From the NCBI GenBank assembly GCA_963677785.2, contig CAXXDH010000003.1:3348001-3412000 (forward strand): 64,000 nucleotides of DNA. Reading direction: 5' to 3'. Numbering within the stretch: position 1 is the first letter of the stretch; each line of letters begins with the position of its first letter. The position numbers were made by a program, and so were the translations under genes. This DNA comes from G963665495 sp963677785. GTDB lineage: Bacteria > Desulfobacterota > Desulfovibrionia > Desulfovibrionales > Desulfovibrionaceae. Below the pieces are notes generated by a model that saw only the letters and a program-made list of their open reading frames with translations, made no database searches and was not told the origin of the DNA. This document shows, in pieces, positions 1 through 8,366 of the stretch.

Positions 1-96
1 CTCCACCAGCAGGTAGGCGAAAAAAATCGCTCCCAGAACCAGCAGCAGATTGCCGAGCCAGATTTTTAGCGTATGGGGTTGGGGACGTTTCAGCAT
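1..96 (-). CDS. Membrane protein, N-terminal fragment (cut by window edge)
   Basis: The first 32 codons of a minus-strand gene are visible, starting at an ATG at 94-96. They read as a short basic stretch (KRPQPHTLK) followed by a hydrophobic segment of about 18 residues (LLLVLGAIFFAYLL), so the protein starts with one membrane-spanning helix or signal anchor. It begins 21 bases after the surE stop codon on the same strand, so it is probably the next gene of a surE operon. The rest lies outside the window and the function cannot be told. Confidence 0.55.
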   Translation of the reverse strand, partial: MLKRPQPHTLKIWLGNLLLVLGAIFFAYLLVE

Positions 97-117
97 GGTC
101 CCTGTCTGGTCATACTG

Positions 118-870
118 CTATTTCATATGTGATTGCAGCGATTGCAGAGTTTCCTGATCGTTGAAATCAAAACGCAACGGAGTCAGGGTGATGTGCCCTT
201 CGTTGAGCAGCGCCCTGTCCGTGTGCGGTCTGGGTTTTTCCGGCGGGATGACGCCGTCCAGCCAGTAATAGGAGCGGCCGCGCGGGTCGGTCCGGCTGAC
301 GTACCAGTCCTGGTACATGGCCCTGGTGTGCGGACAGACCACAAGCTCTTTGGTCAGCTCCATGGAGCGGTTGGGGAAGTTCAGATTCAGCACCGACAAA
401 GGCGGCAGCGTATCCCAGGGCAGTTGATCGATGAGCCGGGCCGCGTATTCGGCCTGGCCGGCCAGATCGGTATGGTTGAAGTCGTCATGGGAAACGGCTA
501 AGGAACGGGCTCCGAGCATGGCTCCCTCGGTGGCGGCGGCTACGGTGCCGGAGTAGAGAATGTCCACCCCCACATTGGCGCCGGCGTTGATACCCGAGAC
601 GACCAGGACGGATTCCAGTTGCAACAGGGATGTCAGGGCCAGTTTGACGCAGTCCGAGGGCGTACCGTATACCCCATGGCCTTTGAAGCCGTCTTCATTG
701 AATTCTTTGATGCGAAGCGGAAGCGCAAAGGTGATGGCGTGCCCTACAGCCGACTGTTCGGTTACGGGCGCATACACGTGAACGTTGTGGCCGGCGTCAA
801 TGAGCGCGCGGTACATGGCGCGAAGGCCGACAGCCTGAATGCCGTCATCGTTGGTAAGTAAGATATCCAT
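118..870 (-). CDS. surE: 5'/3'-nucleotidase SurE
   Basis: SurE is a metal-dependent nucleoside monophosphate phosphatase of the cytoplasm, linked to stationary-phase survival. The 250-residue protein has the family length. The N-terminus shows the metal-binding TNDDG motif (D8, D9), then the EQSAVGHA serine motif near residue 40 and the VSGINAGANVG asparagine motif near residue 95, all part of the SurE active site. The ATG at the start of MDILLTND is the only sensible start. Ribosome binding upstream looks weak. The membrane protein gene at the window edge follows 21 bases downstream, and the HD-domain gene is divergent. Confidence 0.95.
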   Translation of the reverse strand: MDILLTNDDGIQAVGLRAMYRALIDAGHNVHVYAPVTEQSAVGHAITFALPLRIKEFNEDGFKGHGVYGTPSDCVKLALTSLLQLESVLVVSGINAGANVGVDILYSGTVAAATEGAMLGARSLAVSHDDFNHTDLAGQAEYAARLIDQLPWDTLPPLSVLNLNFPNRSMELTKELVVCPHTRAMYQDWYVSRTDPRGRSYYWLDGVIPPEKPRPHTDRALLNEGHITLTPLRFDFNDQETLQSLQSHMK

Positions 871-978
871 GTTGTTCTATTCGTGCCTTTTGATTACAAC
901 ATCCGTGCGGAGGACGTCGGTTTTTTCCTTCAGCGGGCGTTACGTACATAATTAACGCTGTATTTGCAAGGATGTAGT

Positions 979-2037
979 GTGATAGTAGAGAAAAGACAAT
1001 TTGTTAAAGATCTCGTTCCAGGTTTGCAAGTAGTTGATACTTTTGTCCTTTTGGAGGCAAAACAGGGGCAGGCCAGAAACGGTCCTTTCTGGAGCCTGCA
1101 GCTTCAGGACGCCACTGGCAGAATCGAAGCCAAAATCTGGAGCCCGCAGAGCCAGTCCTATCCGTCTCTGCGCGGCGGACAACTTGTCCGGATTGACGGC
1201 ATGGTGACACAATTTCGGGAACAACACCAGATCAACGTGAATCAGATCGCCGAACTTGGAGAGGTCGGCCAGGAAGGAGCGGATGTTTCACTGTTTATTC
1301 CGTCCAGCAAGGAAAAACCCGAAATACTGCTTTCACAGCTCGAAGAGCTTTGCCGCAAGCATATCAACTGGCCGCCGTGGCGCAAGTTCGTGCTCAAGGT
1401 CCTGGCCGATTCCGAAATACGGTCGCGTCTGCTGCTCGCCATTGGCGGCAAGTCCATTCACCACGCCTATGTGGGCGGACTGCTGGAACATACGCTTTCC
1501 GTTACCGAGCTCTGCCTGATGCACAGCAACCATTATCCGCAACTGGACCGCGACGTGCTGCTGGCCGCGGCGATCTGCCACGACCTGGGCAAGGCCTGGG
1601 AACTGACCGGCGGGTTGAGCTGCGACTACACGGACCAAGGCCGCCTGCTGGGGCACATTCAGCTGGGCATGGAAGTGCTGGAACCTTTTTTGAAAAAATC
1701 CGGATTGGAATCCGAATTGATTCTGCATTTCAAGCACATCATTCTCAGCCACCACGGGGAGTATGTCTACGGATCGCCCAAACGGCCCAAAACAGCCGAG
1801 GCCTTTTGCCTCCATTTCGCAGACAACCTGGACGCCAAGATGAATCAGCTTCAGTCATTGTTCAGCACTGAAGAAGAGGAAGAGCCCGGAGATGATGACG
1901 GTCCGGCCTGGTCCGCCTACCAGCGTTCGCTCGAACGCTATATTTACCGTCCGAAACATACGCCCGCCGGTGGTACCGGAAGGAAGTCGGACAAAAAGCA
2001 GGAAGAAAGCCAATGTTTATTACCTTTGAAGGGATAG
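979..2037 (+). CDS. OB-fold/HD-domain 3'-5' exoribonuclease-like protein (YhaM/CBF1 type)
   Basis: The N-terminal ~90 residues form an OB-type nucleic-acid-binding region (FWSLQLQDATGRIEAKIW). It is followed by an HD domain with the metal ligands H171, H201 and D202 (LLEHT, CHDLGK) and a further HH pair (SHHGEY). This order is that of the YhaM family of 3'-5' exoribonucleases. The C-terminus is acidic and then basic and looks disordered. I chose the GTG at 979 because AAGGA lies six bases upstream; an in-frame TTG at 964 has no such site. The last 25 bases overlap tmk, so the two genes are probably co-translated. The substrate is inferred from family only. Confidence 0.85.
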   Translation: MIVEKRQFVKDLVPGLQVVDTFVLLEAKQGQARNGPFWSLQLQDATGRIEAKIWSPQSQSYPSLRGGQLVRIDGMVTQFREQHQINVNQIAELGEVGQEGADVSLFIPSSKEKPEILLSQLEELCRKHINWPPWRKFVLKVLADSEIRSRLLLAIGGKSIHHAYVGGLLEHTLSVTELCLMHSNHYPQLDRDVLLAAAICHDLGKAWELTGGLSCDYTDQGRLLGHIQLGMEVLEPFLKKSGLESELILHFKHIILSHHGEYVYGSPKRPKTAEAFCLHFADNLDAKMNQLQSLFSTEEEEEPGDDDGPAWSAYQRSLERYIYRPKHTPAGGTGRKSDKKQEESQCLLPLKG

Positions 2038-2651
2038 AGGGCTCGGGCAAGACCACCGCCATGCGGGGGGTGGAACAGCGGCTTCTGGACCGCGGTTATG
2101 AGGTTTTTCTGACCCGCGAACCCGGAGGCTGCGATCTGGGCCTGACGCTGCGCAAAATTCTTCTGGACATCAATACCACCAATCTGACCAGCCGTGCGGA
2201 ATTGTTTCTGTATCTGGCGGACAGGGCGCAGCATATCGAGGAAATTATCCGTCCGGCCCAGGATGCGGGGAAAATCGTCCTTTGCGACCGTTTCGCCGAT
2301 TCCACGGTTGTCTACCAGGGCTATGGCCGGGGGCTGGATCTGGACAAGCTGCGGCTGCTCAACGACATTGCCGTCACCGGACTCTGGCCGCAGCGGACCT
2401 ATCTGCTGGACCTGAGTCCGCAGCTGGGACTGAAGCGGGCCATGAGCCGCAATTTTGCCGAAAACAAGACCGGAAGCGAAGGGCGTTTCGAAGCCGAAAG
2501 CCTTGAATTTCACACGCGCATACGCGAAGGCTACCTGACCTGGGCCGCACTGAACAAAGAGCGTTTTTGCCTCATACGGGCCGATGTGCCGCCTGAAGAA
2601 GTTCTGGAACAGATCTGGGCGGATCTGGAATCTGTGCTGCCTGAAAAATAA
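2013..2651 (+). CDS. tmk: Thymidylate kinase
   Basis: Tmk phosphorylates dTMP to dTDP with ATP in the dTTP pathway. The 212-residue protein has the P-loop GIEGSGKTT at residues 7-15, the TREPGG substrate motif near residue 36, the CDRF/DSTVVYQG region around residue 92 and an arginine-containing lid region (SRNFAENK, RFEAE). The ATG at 2013 is preceded by AGGAAGAAAG and lies inside the 3' end of the upstream HD gene in another frame, which indicates translational coupling. No clear terminator follows it. Confidence 0.96.
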   Translation: MFITFEGIEGSGKTTAMRGVEQRLLDRGYEVFLTREPGGCDLGLTLRKILLDINTTNLTSRAELFLYLADRAQHIEEIIRPAQDAGKIVLCDRFADSTVVYQGYGRGLDLDKLRLLNDIAVTGLWPQRTYLLDLSPQLGLKRAMSRNFAENKTGSEGRFEAESLEFHTRIREGYLTWAALNKERFCLIRADVPPEEVLEQIWADLESVLPEK

Positions 2652-3105
2652 CATTTCCCAAAAAGCATTTCCCACATAACAATTCCCTGGAGCAGGCGCC
2701 TGGATGGCATATTTTCTGGGCTGCCTGCATCCATGGTTGCCTTCTTTTCCCCCGACTACTTGCGTATCACAATATGACGACTATTCCCGCGGGCTGATTT
2801 TAGATGCGCCGGCAGCTGATTTAATTTGCAAAAAATTATACATCAGCTATAGCTGAAAATACGTCCGATTCTTGAATAATTACCAGGGCGTGTTTTTAAA
2901 TTAATTTCATCGCGAGCTTGAACAAGAATTTCAACAGGCAAGGCTGAAGGGAAAAATGGAGTGCAAGCGTAGTTTCGCTATGTCAAAGGTCATTTTTTCC
3001 TGAAAACGCAGCATGGTGGAATTCTGGCCAAGCGTAGCGGAAAGGAATTTAGAAACACGCCCCAGTAAAAGATGATGATTTCATTTTTTGCACGCGGAGG
3101 AAATC
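2652..3105. other. Intergenic region carrying a dispersed repeat
   Basis: There is no open frame with coding character here. The first ~230 bases are AT-rich and featureless to my eye. The rest holds a 177-base repeat copy (annotated separately) that also occurs near 16.1 kb. GGAGG at 3096-3100 serves the next gene. Confidence 0.6.
2886..3062. repeat. Dispersed ~177-bp repeat with inverted ends, copy 1
   Basis: The segment begins GGGCGTGTTTTTAAATT and ends with the inverted counterpart AATTTAGAAACACGCCC. The interior shares long stretches with 16033-16207, including an almost unbroken ~50-base block (at 3002-3051 here) that starts GAAAACGCAGCATGGTGG. Both copies lie in the same orientation in intergenic DNA next to a gene end. 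The inverted ends and non-coding interior suggest a MITE-like or structured palindromic repeat. No transposase is present, so mobility is inference. Confidence 0.75.
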
Positions 3106-3576
3106 ATGCCCGGTGCGCGTAACTCAGGAGTTTGTTTTATCTGTCTGTTTCTGCTGCTGCTTTCTCCCTGGAGCGGGCAAACGCAATCTGCAGCCTCGCG
3201 GCAAGATGCCGCGCCCCCAAGGAGCGGCAAGAATTTTGAAAAAGAAATGATTCAGGTGGCAAATGAGCTGAACAAGCATATTGCGAAAAACAAGAGTAAT
3301 CCTATTGGTTCGAAGGAAGCCAGACTGCGCAAAGCAATAGGTGGCCCTGGAAACAGGCTGACTCTGGTTATACAGGTCGCGGAGCTCGAAGCCGCTCCGT
3401 TGTCCCCTGCTGAAATGAGGAAGCAGGTGGAAGATAACGACTTGCAGAATATTTGCAAAGATGAACATTTCAAATTGCTGTTGCAGCATGAAATCACGAT
3501 CACCATCAGGCTTCTCGGCAAGGGAGAGGCGACAGTGGGAGATTTGAACCTTACGCGTAAGGATTGCGGGTACTGA
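3106..3576 (+). CDS. Hypothetical secreted protein
   Basis: I do not recognise the family. The 156-residue product starts with a signal-peptide-like region: an arginine, then the hydrophobic core CFICLFLLLLSPW, with a likely cleavage site around residue 29. The mature part is charged, helical at first (KEMIQVANELNKHIAK), and ends in two short beta-like runs with two cysteines (NICKDE and the C-terminal DCGY), which could form a disulfide. The ATG at 3106 has GGAGG five bases upstream. The gene stands alone between the repeat and a convergent small gene. Confidence 0.65.
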   Translation: MPGARNSGVCFICLFLLLLSPWSGQTQSAASRQDAAPPRSGKNFEKEMIQVANELNKHIAKNKSNPIGSKEARLRKAIGGPGNRLTLVIQVAELEAAPLSPAEMRKQVEDNDLQNICKDEHFKLLLQHEITITIRLLGKGEATVGDLNLTRKDCGY

Positions 3577-3649
3577 ACAGGCAGAAACTGTGGCTTTCTC
3601 ACACGTTACTGAATCGTGGATTGCCTGAATGGCCAGGCGCAGGCCTGTA

Positions 3650-3850
3650 TTATACGTCAAAGAGTTTTGAAAGCACCTCGTTGACTTTTTTTCGGGATCG
3701 GCTTTTTTGTTTGTCTTGTGGCCGTCTTGCCGTGGCATTGCGTTTTTTGATGGCTTCAACCAGCTGGGAGATATTGTTTGTTTCCCAGGCCGGTGCATGT
3801 TCCTCCGCGTCTTGGCCGGAAACAGAAAACTTTTTGTCGAAATAATTCAT
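3650..3850 (-). CDS. Small hypothetical protein downstream of a diguanylate cyclase
   Basis: This 66-residue product has no recognisable domain. It is hydrophilic, with a basic middle (KKRNATARRPQDKQKSRSRKK), and is probably partly disordered. The ATG is preceded by AAGGGAG at good distance, and the gene starts 34 bases after the stop of the twin-receiver GGDEF gene on the same strand. That spacing supports a two-gene operon. A role together with the diguanylate cyclase is possible but only inferred from position. Confidence 0.6.
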   Translation of the reverse strand: MNYFDKKFSVSGQDAEEHAPAWETNNISQLVEAIKKRNATARRPQDKQKSRSRKKVNEVLSKLFDV

Positions 3851-3884
3851 GGCTGATCTCCCTTATCATTGTGAAAGGCGGGTA

Positions 3885-5168
3885 TTATTCGTCCGGGGAC
3901 GCATCGGGGGCCGGATCGTGCTTCATGCGAACCTGGTTGCGTCCGCCTGTTTTGGCTGCATAGAGTTGTTTATCGGCTGAAGAGAGCATTTTGTCCAGGT
4001 TCGGCCCGCGGGTGGTGCAGATTCCGGCACTGACGGTGAAACGAATTTGTTGGCCGTTTTCAGCAGACACAACGCTTTGTTCGATGTTTTTTCGCAGGGA
4101 TTCAATTCGTTCAAAAACAGCTTCAGGCGCTTTTTCCGTCTGGAGCAGGCAGAATTCCTCTCCGCCAAGCCGCACCGCAATATCATTGGGGCCGGCATAG
4201 TGCTGCAGCTGTCGGGCGAAAAAACAGATGACCTTATCGCCCGCCGCATGTCCGTAGGTATCGTTGATTTTTTTGAAATAGTCGATATCCAGCATGACAA
4301 TGGCCACATCCTGACGGTGTTTATGGAGTACGGCGATGAGTTGTTGCCCTTTGTCGAACAGGTAGCGGCGGTTATACAGGCCCGTCATGAAATCTTTGAC
4401 AGAGGCTTCCTTGATAAATGTAATATATTCGAGGGTGTCGATAATGTGAGTAAGACGCCAGTAGAATTCTTCCGGAGAAAAAGGTTTTGTCAGAAAATCA
4501 TTGGCGCCGTTTTTTATGAACCGGGCTGAAAGCAAGGTATTGCCGTATGCGGAGATTCCCATAACGGCGATTTCTTCTTTATTGAATTTTCTACGTATTT
4601 CATTCGTCAGGTCAATACCATTCATCCCAGGCATGCTATAGTCGGTTATGACCACTTTGATATCTGGATTTTGTTCAAGATATTGCAGCGCTTCTTCTCC
4701 ATCAGACGCTACATGAATATGGTATTTATGGACCTTGAGCAGCGTGGTGACCGCAGTTTGCGACACTTTCGAGTCATCAACAACCAGAATTTTTATGGTG
4801 TGGTTTTTAGCAAGCCTGCGAATGGTTTCTACGATAATGTTGAAACACTGGATATTGTTCTTGAGAATGTAGTCGACAATACGTTTGGTAAAGAATTTTT
4901 CTCGCAGTGCTTCGTTCAATTCGGCCGTGACAATGATCACGGGAATGTTTTTGCTCAAAACCAGGTCGACAATCTCTCCATCATAGGCGTCCGGGAGGTG
5001 CAGGTCGAGGACGGCGACAAGAAACTCCGTGTCCGACGTTTCAAGCAGTTCCTTTGTCTCGGCGTAGCTGGTTTTCCAGACAACCTGGTGAGACAGCTCT
5101 TCTTCAATTTTCTGGCGGATAATGACGCCAAAAGCATTGCTGTCCTCTACAAGGAGAATTGTACCCAT
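3885..5168 (-). CDS. Twin-receiver diguanylate cyclase (REC-REC-GGDEF)
   Basis: This response regulator probably makes cyclic di-GMP from two GTP. REC1 covers about residues 1-118 with ED and LDLHLPD acceptor regions. REC2 covers about 124-245, with DD, TDYSMPG and the conserved lysine in LTKPF. The GGDEF domain covers about 262-427, with an intact GGEEF at 335-339. The inhibitory-site RxxD normally placed just upstream reads GPND, so the arginine is missing and feedback inhibition by c-di-GMP is probably weak or absent. No kinase gene is adjacent. A 66-residue gene follows 34 bases downstream. Confidence 0.93.
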   Translation of the reverse strand: MGTILLVEDSNAFGVIIRQKIEEELSHQVVWKTSYAETKELLETSDTEFLVAVLDLHLPDAYDGEIVDLVLSKNIPVIIVTAELNEALREKFFTKRIVDYILKNNIQCFNIIVETIRRLAKNHTIKILVVDDSKVSQTAVTTLLKVHKYHIHVASDGEEALQYLEQNPDIKVVITDYSMPGMNGIDLTNEIRRKFNKEEIAVMGISAYGNTLLSARFIKNGANDFLTKPFSPEEFYWRLTHIIDTLEYITFIKEASVKDFMTGLYNRRYLFDKGQQLIAVLHKHRQDVAIVMLDIDYFKKINDTYGHAAGDKVICFFARQLQHYAGPNDIAVRLGGEEFCLLQTEKAPEAVFERIESLRKNIEQSVVSAENGQQIRFTVSAGICTTRGPNLDKMLSSADKQLYAAKTGGRNQVRMKHDPAPDASPDE

Positions 5169-5291
5169 CTGTTCACCTGTAGTGCTGTGTCTATTTGATA
5201 TGAAAAGGCTAATAGAATGTTATGATAAAGTAGGGTAAAGGAAACAGACAGGATTGACAAGCATGGCTGCTTTTAGAAAAGGGGAAAAGGA

Positions 5292-5331
5292 AGCGCTGCC
5301 GGAGTGTTATTGGATGCTGTCCGGCAGCGCT
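5292..5331 (-). terminator. Rho-independent terminator of mrp
   Basis: A perfect 12-bp inverted repeat (AGCGCTGCCGGA / TCCGGCAGCGCT) lies 14 bases beyond the mrp stop. On the minus strand it is followed by a pyrimidine-rich tract (TCCTTTTCCCCTTTTCT). Confidence 0.75.
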
Positions 5332-5345
5332 GGTAGACGTCAGGT

Positions 5346-6206
5346 TTATTTTTCGTCCAGGGCAAGCAACGGCTGGATAATTTTGGTCAGCGCCTGGCCG
5401 GCCGGGCTGTCCTGCTTGGTTTTGATGAAGGCGTAGCCCTCGTCCCCTGCCCGTACCATTTCCGGGTCCAGCGGGATGGCGCCCAAAAAGGGAACGTGCA
5501 TTTCCGCAGCGAGTTGTTCGCCGCCTCCGGCGTTGAAAATGTTCTCCACCTGGCCGCAGTGGGAGCAGACAAAGCCGCTCATGTTTTCCACAATACCCAG
5601 AACCGGATTGCCGACTTCGCCGCAAAAACTCACAGAACGCCGGACATCGTCCACTGCAACCCCCTGGGGAGTGGTGACGATCACGGCATGCGCATCCTGG
5701 CCGAGCGTCTGCAAGGCTGAAAGCGGTTCGTCGCCGGTACCGGGAGGGCAGTCCACTACCAGAAAATCAAGATCGCCCCAGGAGACATCCCGCAGCAGCT
5801 GCTTGATCAGGCTGATTTTCAGCGGGCCGCGCCAGATGACCGCCTGCTCTTTGCTCGGCAGCATGAATCCCAAGGACATCACGCCCAGATTTTTGCTCCA
5901 GGGAACCGGCTCCATGTAATCCTGCTCGATATGCGGCTTGGCGTCCTGCAGACTCAGCAACCGGGGCACGCTCGGACCATGGACGTCGACGTCCAACAGG
6001 CCCACTTTTTTTCCGGCCAGGGCCAGGGATACGGCCAGGTTCACGGATACCGTGCTCTTGCCGACGCCGCCTTTGCCGGACAGAACAACAATTTTGTGTT
6101 TGATGCGGGCCAGGTTGTCGGCCAGCCGTTTTTCTTCCGGGGTGCAGGCGGATTTATCCGTGCAGCCGGATTGGCTGGGACAGCTGGAACATGACGAGTC
6201 GCTCAT
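5346..6206 (-). CDS. mrp: Mrp/NBP35-type Fe-S cluster carrier ATPase (ORP-cluster member)
   Basis: Mrp/NBP35 proteins are cytoplasmic P-loop ATPases that carry and transfer iron-sulfur clusters. The 286-residue protein has a cysteine-rich N-terminus (C6, C9, C15, C21), the deviant Walker A GKGGVGKST at 44-52, a DVDVHGPS switch, PPGTGDE, and a C-terminal CSHC motif where the bridging cluster normally sits. It starts 204 bases after the NifX-like gene on the same strand and ends at a strong terminator. In Desulfovibrio such a gene is part of the orange-protein (ORP) gene set, and the neighbours here match that. AAGGAGAGG lies upstream of the ATG. Confidence 0.93.
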   Translation of the reverse strand: MSDSSCSSCPSQSGCTDKSACTPEEKRLADNLARIKHKIVVLSGKGGVGKSTVSVNLAVSLALAGKKVGLLDVDVHGPSVPRLLSLQDAKPHIEQDYMEPVPWSKNLGVMSLGFMLPSKEQAVIWRGPLKISLIKQLLRDVSWGDLDFLVVDCPPGTGDEPLSALQTLGQDAHAVIVTTPQGVAVDDVRRSVSFCGEVGNPVLGIVENMSGFVCSHCGQVENIFNAGGGEQLAAEMHVPFLGAIPLDPEMVRAGDEGYAFIKTKQDSPAGQALTKIIQPLLALDEK

Positions 6207-6410
6207 AATTATGCCTCTCCTTACGCTAGGTATTTATTTCCGTCGAAAACGGGATGTTATTTTGTAAAGGATTTCAACAAACTTGGTGGCAAAGAACTAA
6301 TCCATACGGCCGCTTTGTCAAGCAAGACGGGTACGCTCCCCGCGGTAAGGCCTCAGATCCGTGTGCATGGAGCAAACTGCTTGCCTCAGTGCTGCCGGGC
6401 GTTACACCTG

Positions 6411-6875
6411 TTACGTTTTTTTATTGCCGGAGTCTTTGCCTCCCTGTCCGTGTCCGCCTTTGCCTCTGCAGCCATATGGTCCGCATCCGTCTCTGCGGTT
6501 CGCGCAGGCGCTTTGGCGTCCCTGTCCGCCGCGCGCGCCCGGCCGCTGACGGGTTCCGGGCATCAAACATTCGGACAGGGCGTCACGGGCGAAGGCGTCG
6601 AGCACGGCATCCACACTGCCGCAAATCCAGGGAGCAACTTCAATATCCGCAGAGCCCAGCAAATGCTGGGTGTGGCGGCAAAGACCGCCGCAGATCAAAA
6701 GCTGGGTATCCTGTTTCTGCAGCAGGCCGGTCCATTGTGCCGGGCCGCCCGGCGGGACCGGGAGCCTGCCCGAAGCGCGTACCTGGCCGTTTTGACAATC
6801 GTAAAAAAGCAGTTCTTGCGCGTGTTCGTAAAGCGTTGCCACGCGGTTGTTGTATCCGGCGATGCAAAGTTTCAT
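6411..6875 (-). CDS. NifX/NifB-like (dinitrogenase cofactor family) protein with Gly/Cys-rich tail
   Basis: Residues 1-95 match the small NifX/NifB C-terminal fold, which binds metal-sulfur cofactors (MKLCIAGYNNRVATLYEHA start, then LLICGGLCRHTQHLL). The last ~60 residues are an unusual Arg/Gly/Cys-rich low-complexity tail (GARGGQGRQ, CGPYGCRGKGG), which could bind metal or nucleic acid. It sits between the sigma54 activator and mrp, as ORP-type genes do. A canonical sigma54 promoter lies 14 bases upstream of the ATG, and no Shine-Dalgarno sequence is visible, so either the message is nearly leaderless or the start is misplaced. The function in an ORP-like complex is inferred from context. 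Confidence 0.78.
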   Translation of the reverse strand: MKLCIAGYNNRVATLYEHAQELLFYDCQNGQVRASGRLPVPPGGPAQWTGLLQKQDTQLLICGGLCRHTQHLLGSADIEVAPWICGSVDAVLDAFARDALSECLMPGTRQRPGARGGQGRQSACANRRDGCGPYGCRGKGGHGQGGKDSGNKKT

Positions 6876-6888
6876 GATATTTTGTCTA

Positions 6889-6903
6889 GCAGGTTCAGTG
6901 CCA
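6889..6903 (-). promoter_or_regulatory. Sigma54 (-24/-12) promoter for the NifX-mrp unit
   Basis: On the minus strand the sequence reads TGGCACTGAACCTGC, which has the GG and GC elements separated by exactly ten bases and a full TGGCAC -24 box. It lies in the 126-base gap just downstream of the sigma54 activator gene and upstream of the NifX-like gene. The predicted start of transcription is only 2-3 bases before the ATG. Confidence 0.8.
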
Positions 6904-7001
6904 AAAACTAGTTTATGCGTCAGTGTTGGCGAAAAGGGCGTTCGGAGCGTTTTCAGCTGGGGAAAAGCGGCGCGCTATACGCCACTGTCGGGCGAATGGG
7001 C

Positions 7002-8339
7002 TTATTTTAAGCCCAAGTCCTCGCAGCGCCGCAGGATACGCCGCAACGTATCCTTGGAAATTTCCAGTTCGCGACAGGTTTGCATGGTCTTGCCCTGGTT
7101 TCGGTCAAGAGCGCGCAGTGCGGCCATGCATTTGGCCTCTTCCAAAGTTTGCGGTGCGTTGGGGCCGGCCGGTGGCAGGCCTTGCCTGGCGCGCAGGGCT
7201 TCAGGCAGGTGTTCGACCTGGATAAAATCCGTATTACAGAGGATAAACGCGTACTCTATGATGTTTTCCAGTTCGCGGACATTGCCCGGATAGTCGTAAC
7301 GCATTAGAATGGCGCGGACGTCTTCTGAAACCGAGCGGATCTGTTTGTCCTGCAGTTTATTGAAGCGCGAGATGAAATGATCCACCAGCAGCGGAATGTC
7401 TTCCGCTCGTTCGCGCAACGGAGGAATCACCAGTTTGACCACGTTGAGGCGGTAATAAAGGTCCTGGCGAAAGCGTCCCTGGGCCACCAATTCGTCCAGG
7501 TTCAGGTTGGTGGCCGCTATCACCCGTACGTCGGCTTTCAGCGTCCTGACTCCGCCCAGGGGTTCGTAGAACTTTTCCTGCAGGACCCGCAGCAGCTTGA
7601 CTTGCAGGCTGGGAGCCATGTCGCCGATTTCGTCCAGGAATATGGTGCCTTTTTCCGCCAGTTGAAAGCGTCCCGGCTTGTCCTGGCGCGCGCCGGTAAA
7701 CGCCCCGGCCTTGTAGCCGAACAGTTCGGATTCCAGCAGGTTCTCGGGCAGCGCGCCGCAGTTTACAGCCACAAAAGGGCCGTTTTGACGCGGGCTGTGG
7801 CTGTGAATGGTCTTGGCGAAAATTTCCTTGCCCGTACCGGATTCGCCCAGGAGCAGAATGGTGGCGTCGCTGGCCGCCACCGGCGCCAGAATTTCAAAGA
7901 CTTTGGTCAGAGCTTTGCTTTTGCCGACGATGTCCTCAAAGGTTCGGGTTCCCGCGACTTCCTTGCGCAGCATGGTGATTTCGGAGAGATCGCGGAATGT
8001 CTCCACCCCGCCGATGAACCGGCCCGAGGCGTCGCGCAGGGGGGCGGCGCTGATGGCGATGGGGATCTTGTTGCCCTGGGGGTCCAGGATGAAAATGGAC
8101 TTGTTGTTCAGAACGCGGTCCGCCTGCATGCAGGCTTCCAGTGCGCATTGTCCGTCGCACAGGCTCGAACGGAACACCTCCCAACATTTGCGGCCAAGAG
8201 CTTCCTGAGCCGGGATGCCGGTGATCTGTTCCGCGGCGCGATTGAAAAAGGTCACGGTAAATTCCGGATCCACGGTGAAGACACCGTCGGCAATGGAATC
8301 CATGATCGCGCCGCAGGGAATTTCTTTGGGGAACCCCAT
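7002..8339 (-). CDS. PAS-containing sigma54-dependent transcriptional activator
   Basis: This enhancer-binding protein has a PAS sensor at about residues 8-120, with cysteines in CWEVFRSSLCDGQC that could bind a metal or sense redox state. An AAA+ domain follows at about 135-370, with GESGTGKE (Walker A), GAFTGA at 212-217 for sigma54 contact and FLDEIGDM (Walker B). A Fis-type helix-turn-helix ends the protein (CRELEISKDTLRRIL). It lies 27 bases after hypB, and a sigma54 promoter follows at 6889-6903. It is the likely activator of the adjacent ORP-type genes, like the sigma54 regulator encoded in the Desulfovibrio vulgaris orp locus. Confidence 0.93.
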   Translation of the reverse strand: MGFPKEIPCGAIMDSIADGVFTVDPEFTVTFFNRAAEQITGIPAQEALGRKCWEVFRSSLCDGQCALEACMQADRVLNNKSIFILDPQGNKIPIAISAAPLRDASGRFIGGVETFRDLSEITMLRKEVAGTRTFEDIVGKSKALTKVFEILAPVAASDATILLLGESGTGKEIFAKTIHSHSPRQNGPFVAVNCGALPENLLESELFGYKAGAFTGARQDKPGRFQLAEKGTIFLDEIGDMAPSLQVKLLRVLQEKFYEPLGGVRTLKADVRVIAATNLNLDELVAQGRFRQDLYYRLNVVKLVIPPLRERAEDIPLLVDHFISRFNKLQDKQIRSVSEDVRAILMRYDYPGNVRELENIIEYAFILCNTDFIQVEHLPEALRARQGLPPAGPNAPQTLEEAKCMAALRALDRNQGKTMQTCRELEISKDTLRRILRRCEDLGLK

Positions 8340-8366
8340 GGCAGGGTCTCTGCGCCGCAGCGGGCG

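Noticed and set aside
6207..6300. Second sigma54 promoter upstream of mrp (TGGATTAGTTCTTTGCC)
   Set aside because: The GG and GC elements are eleven bases apart instead of ten and the -24 box is poor.
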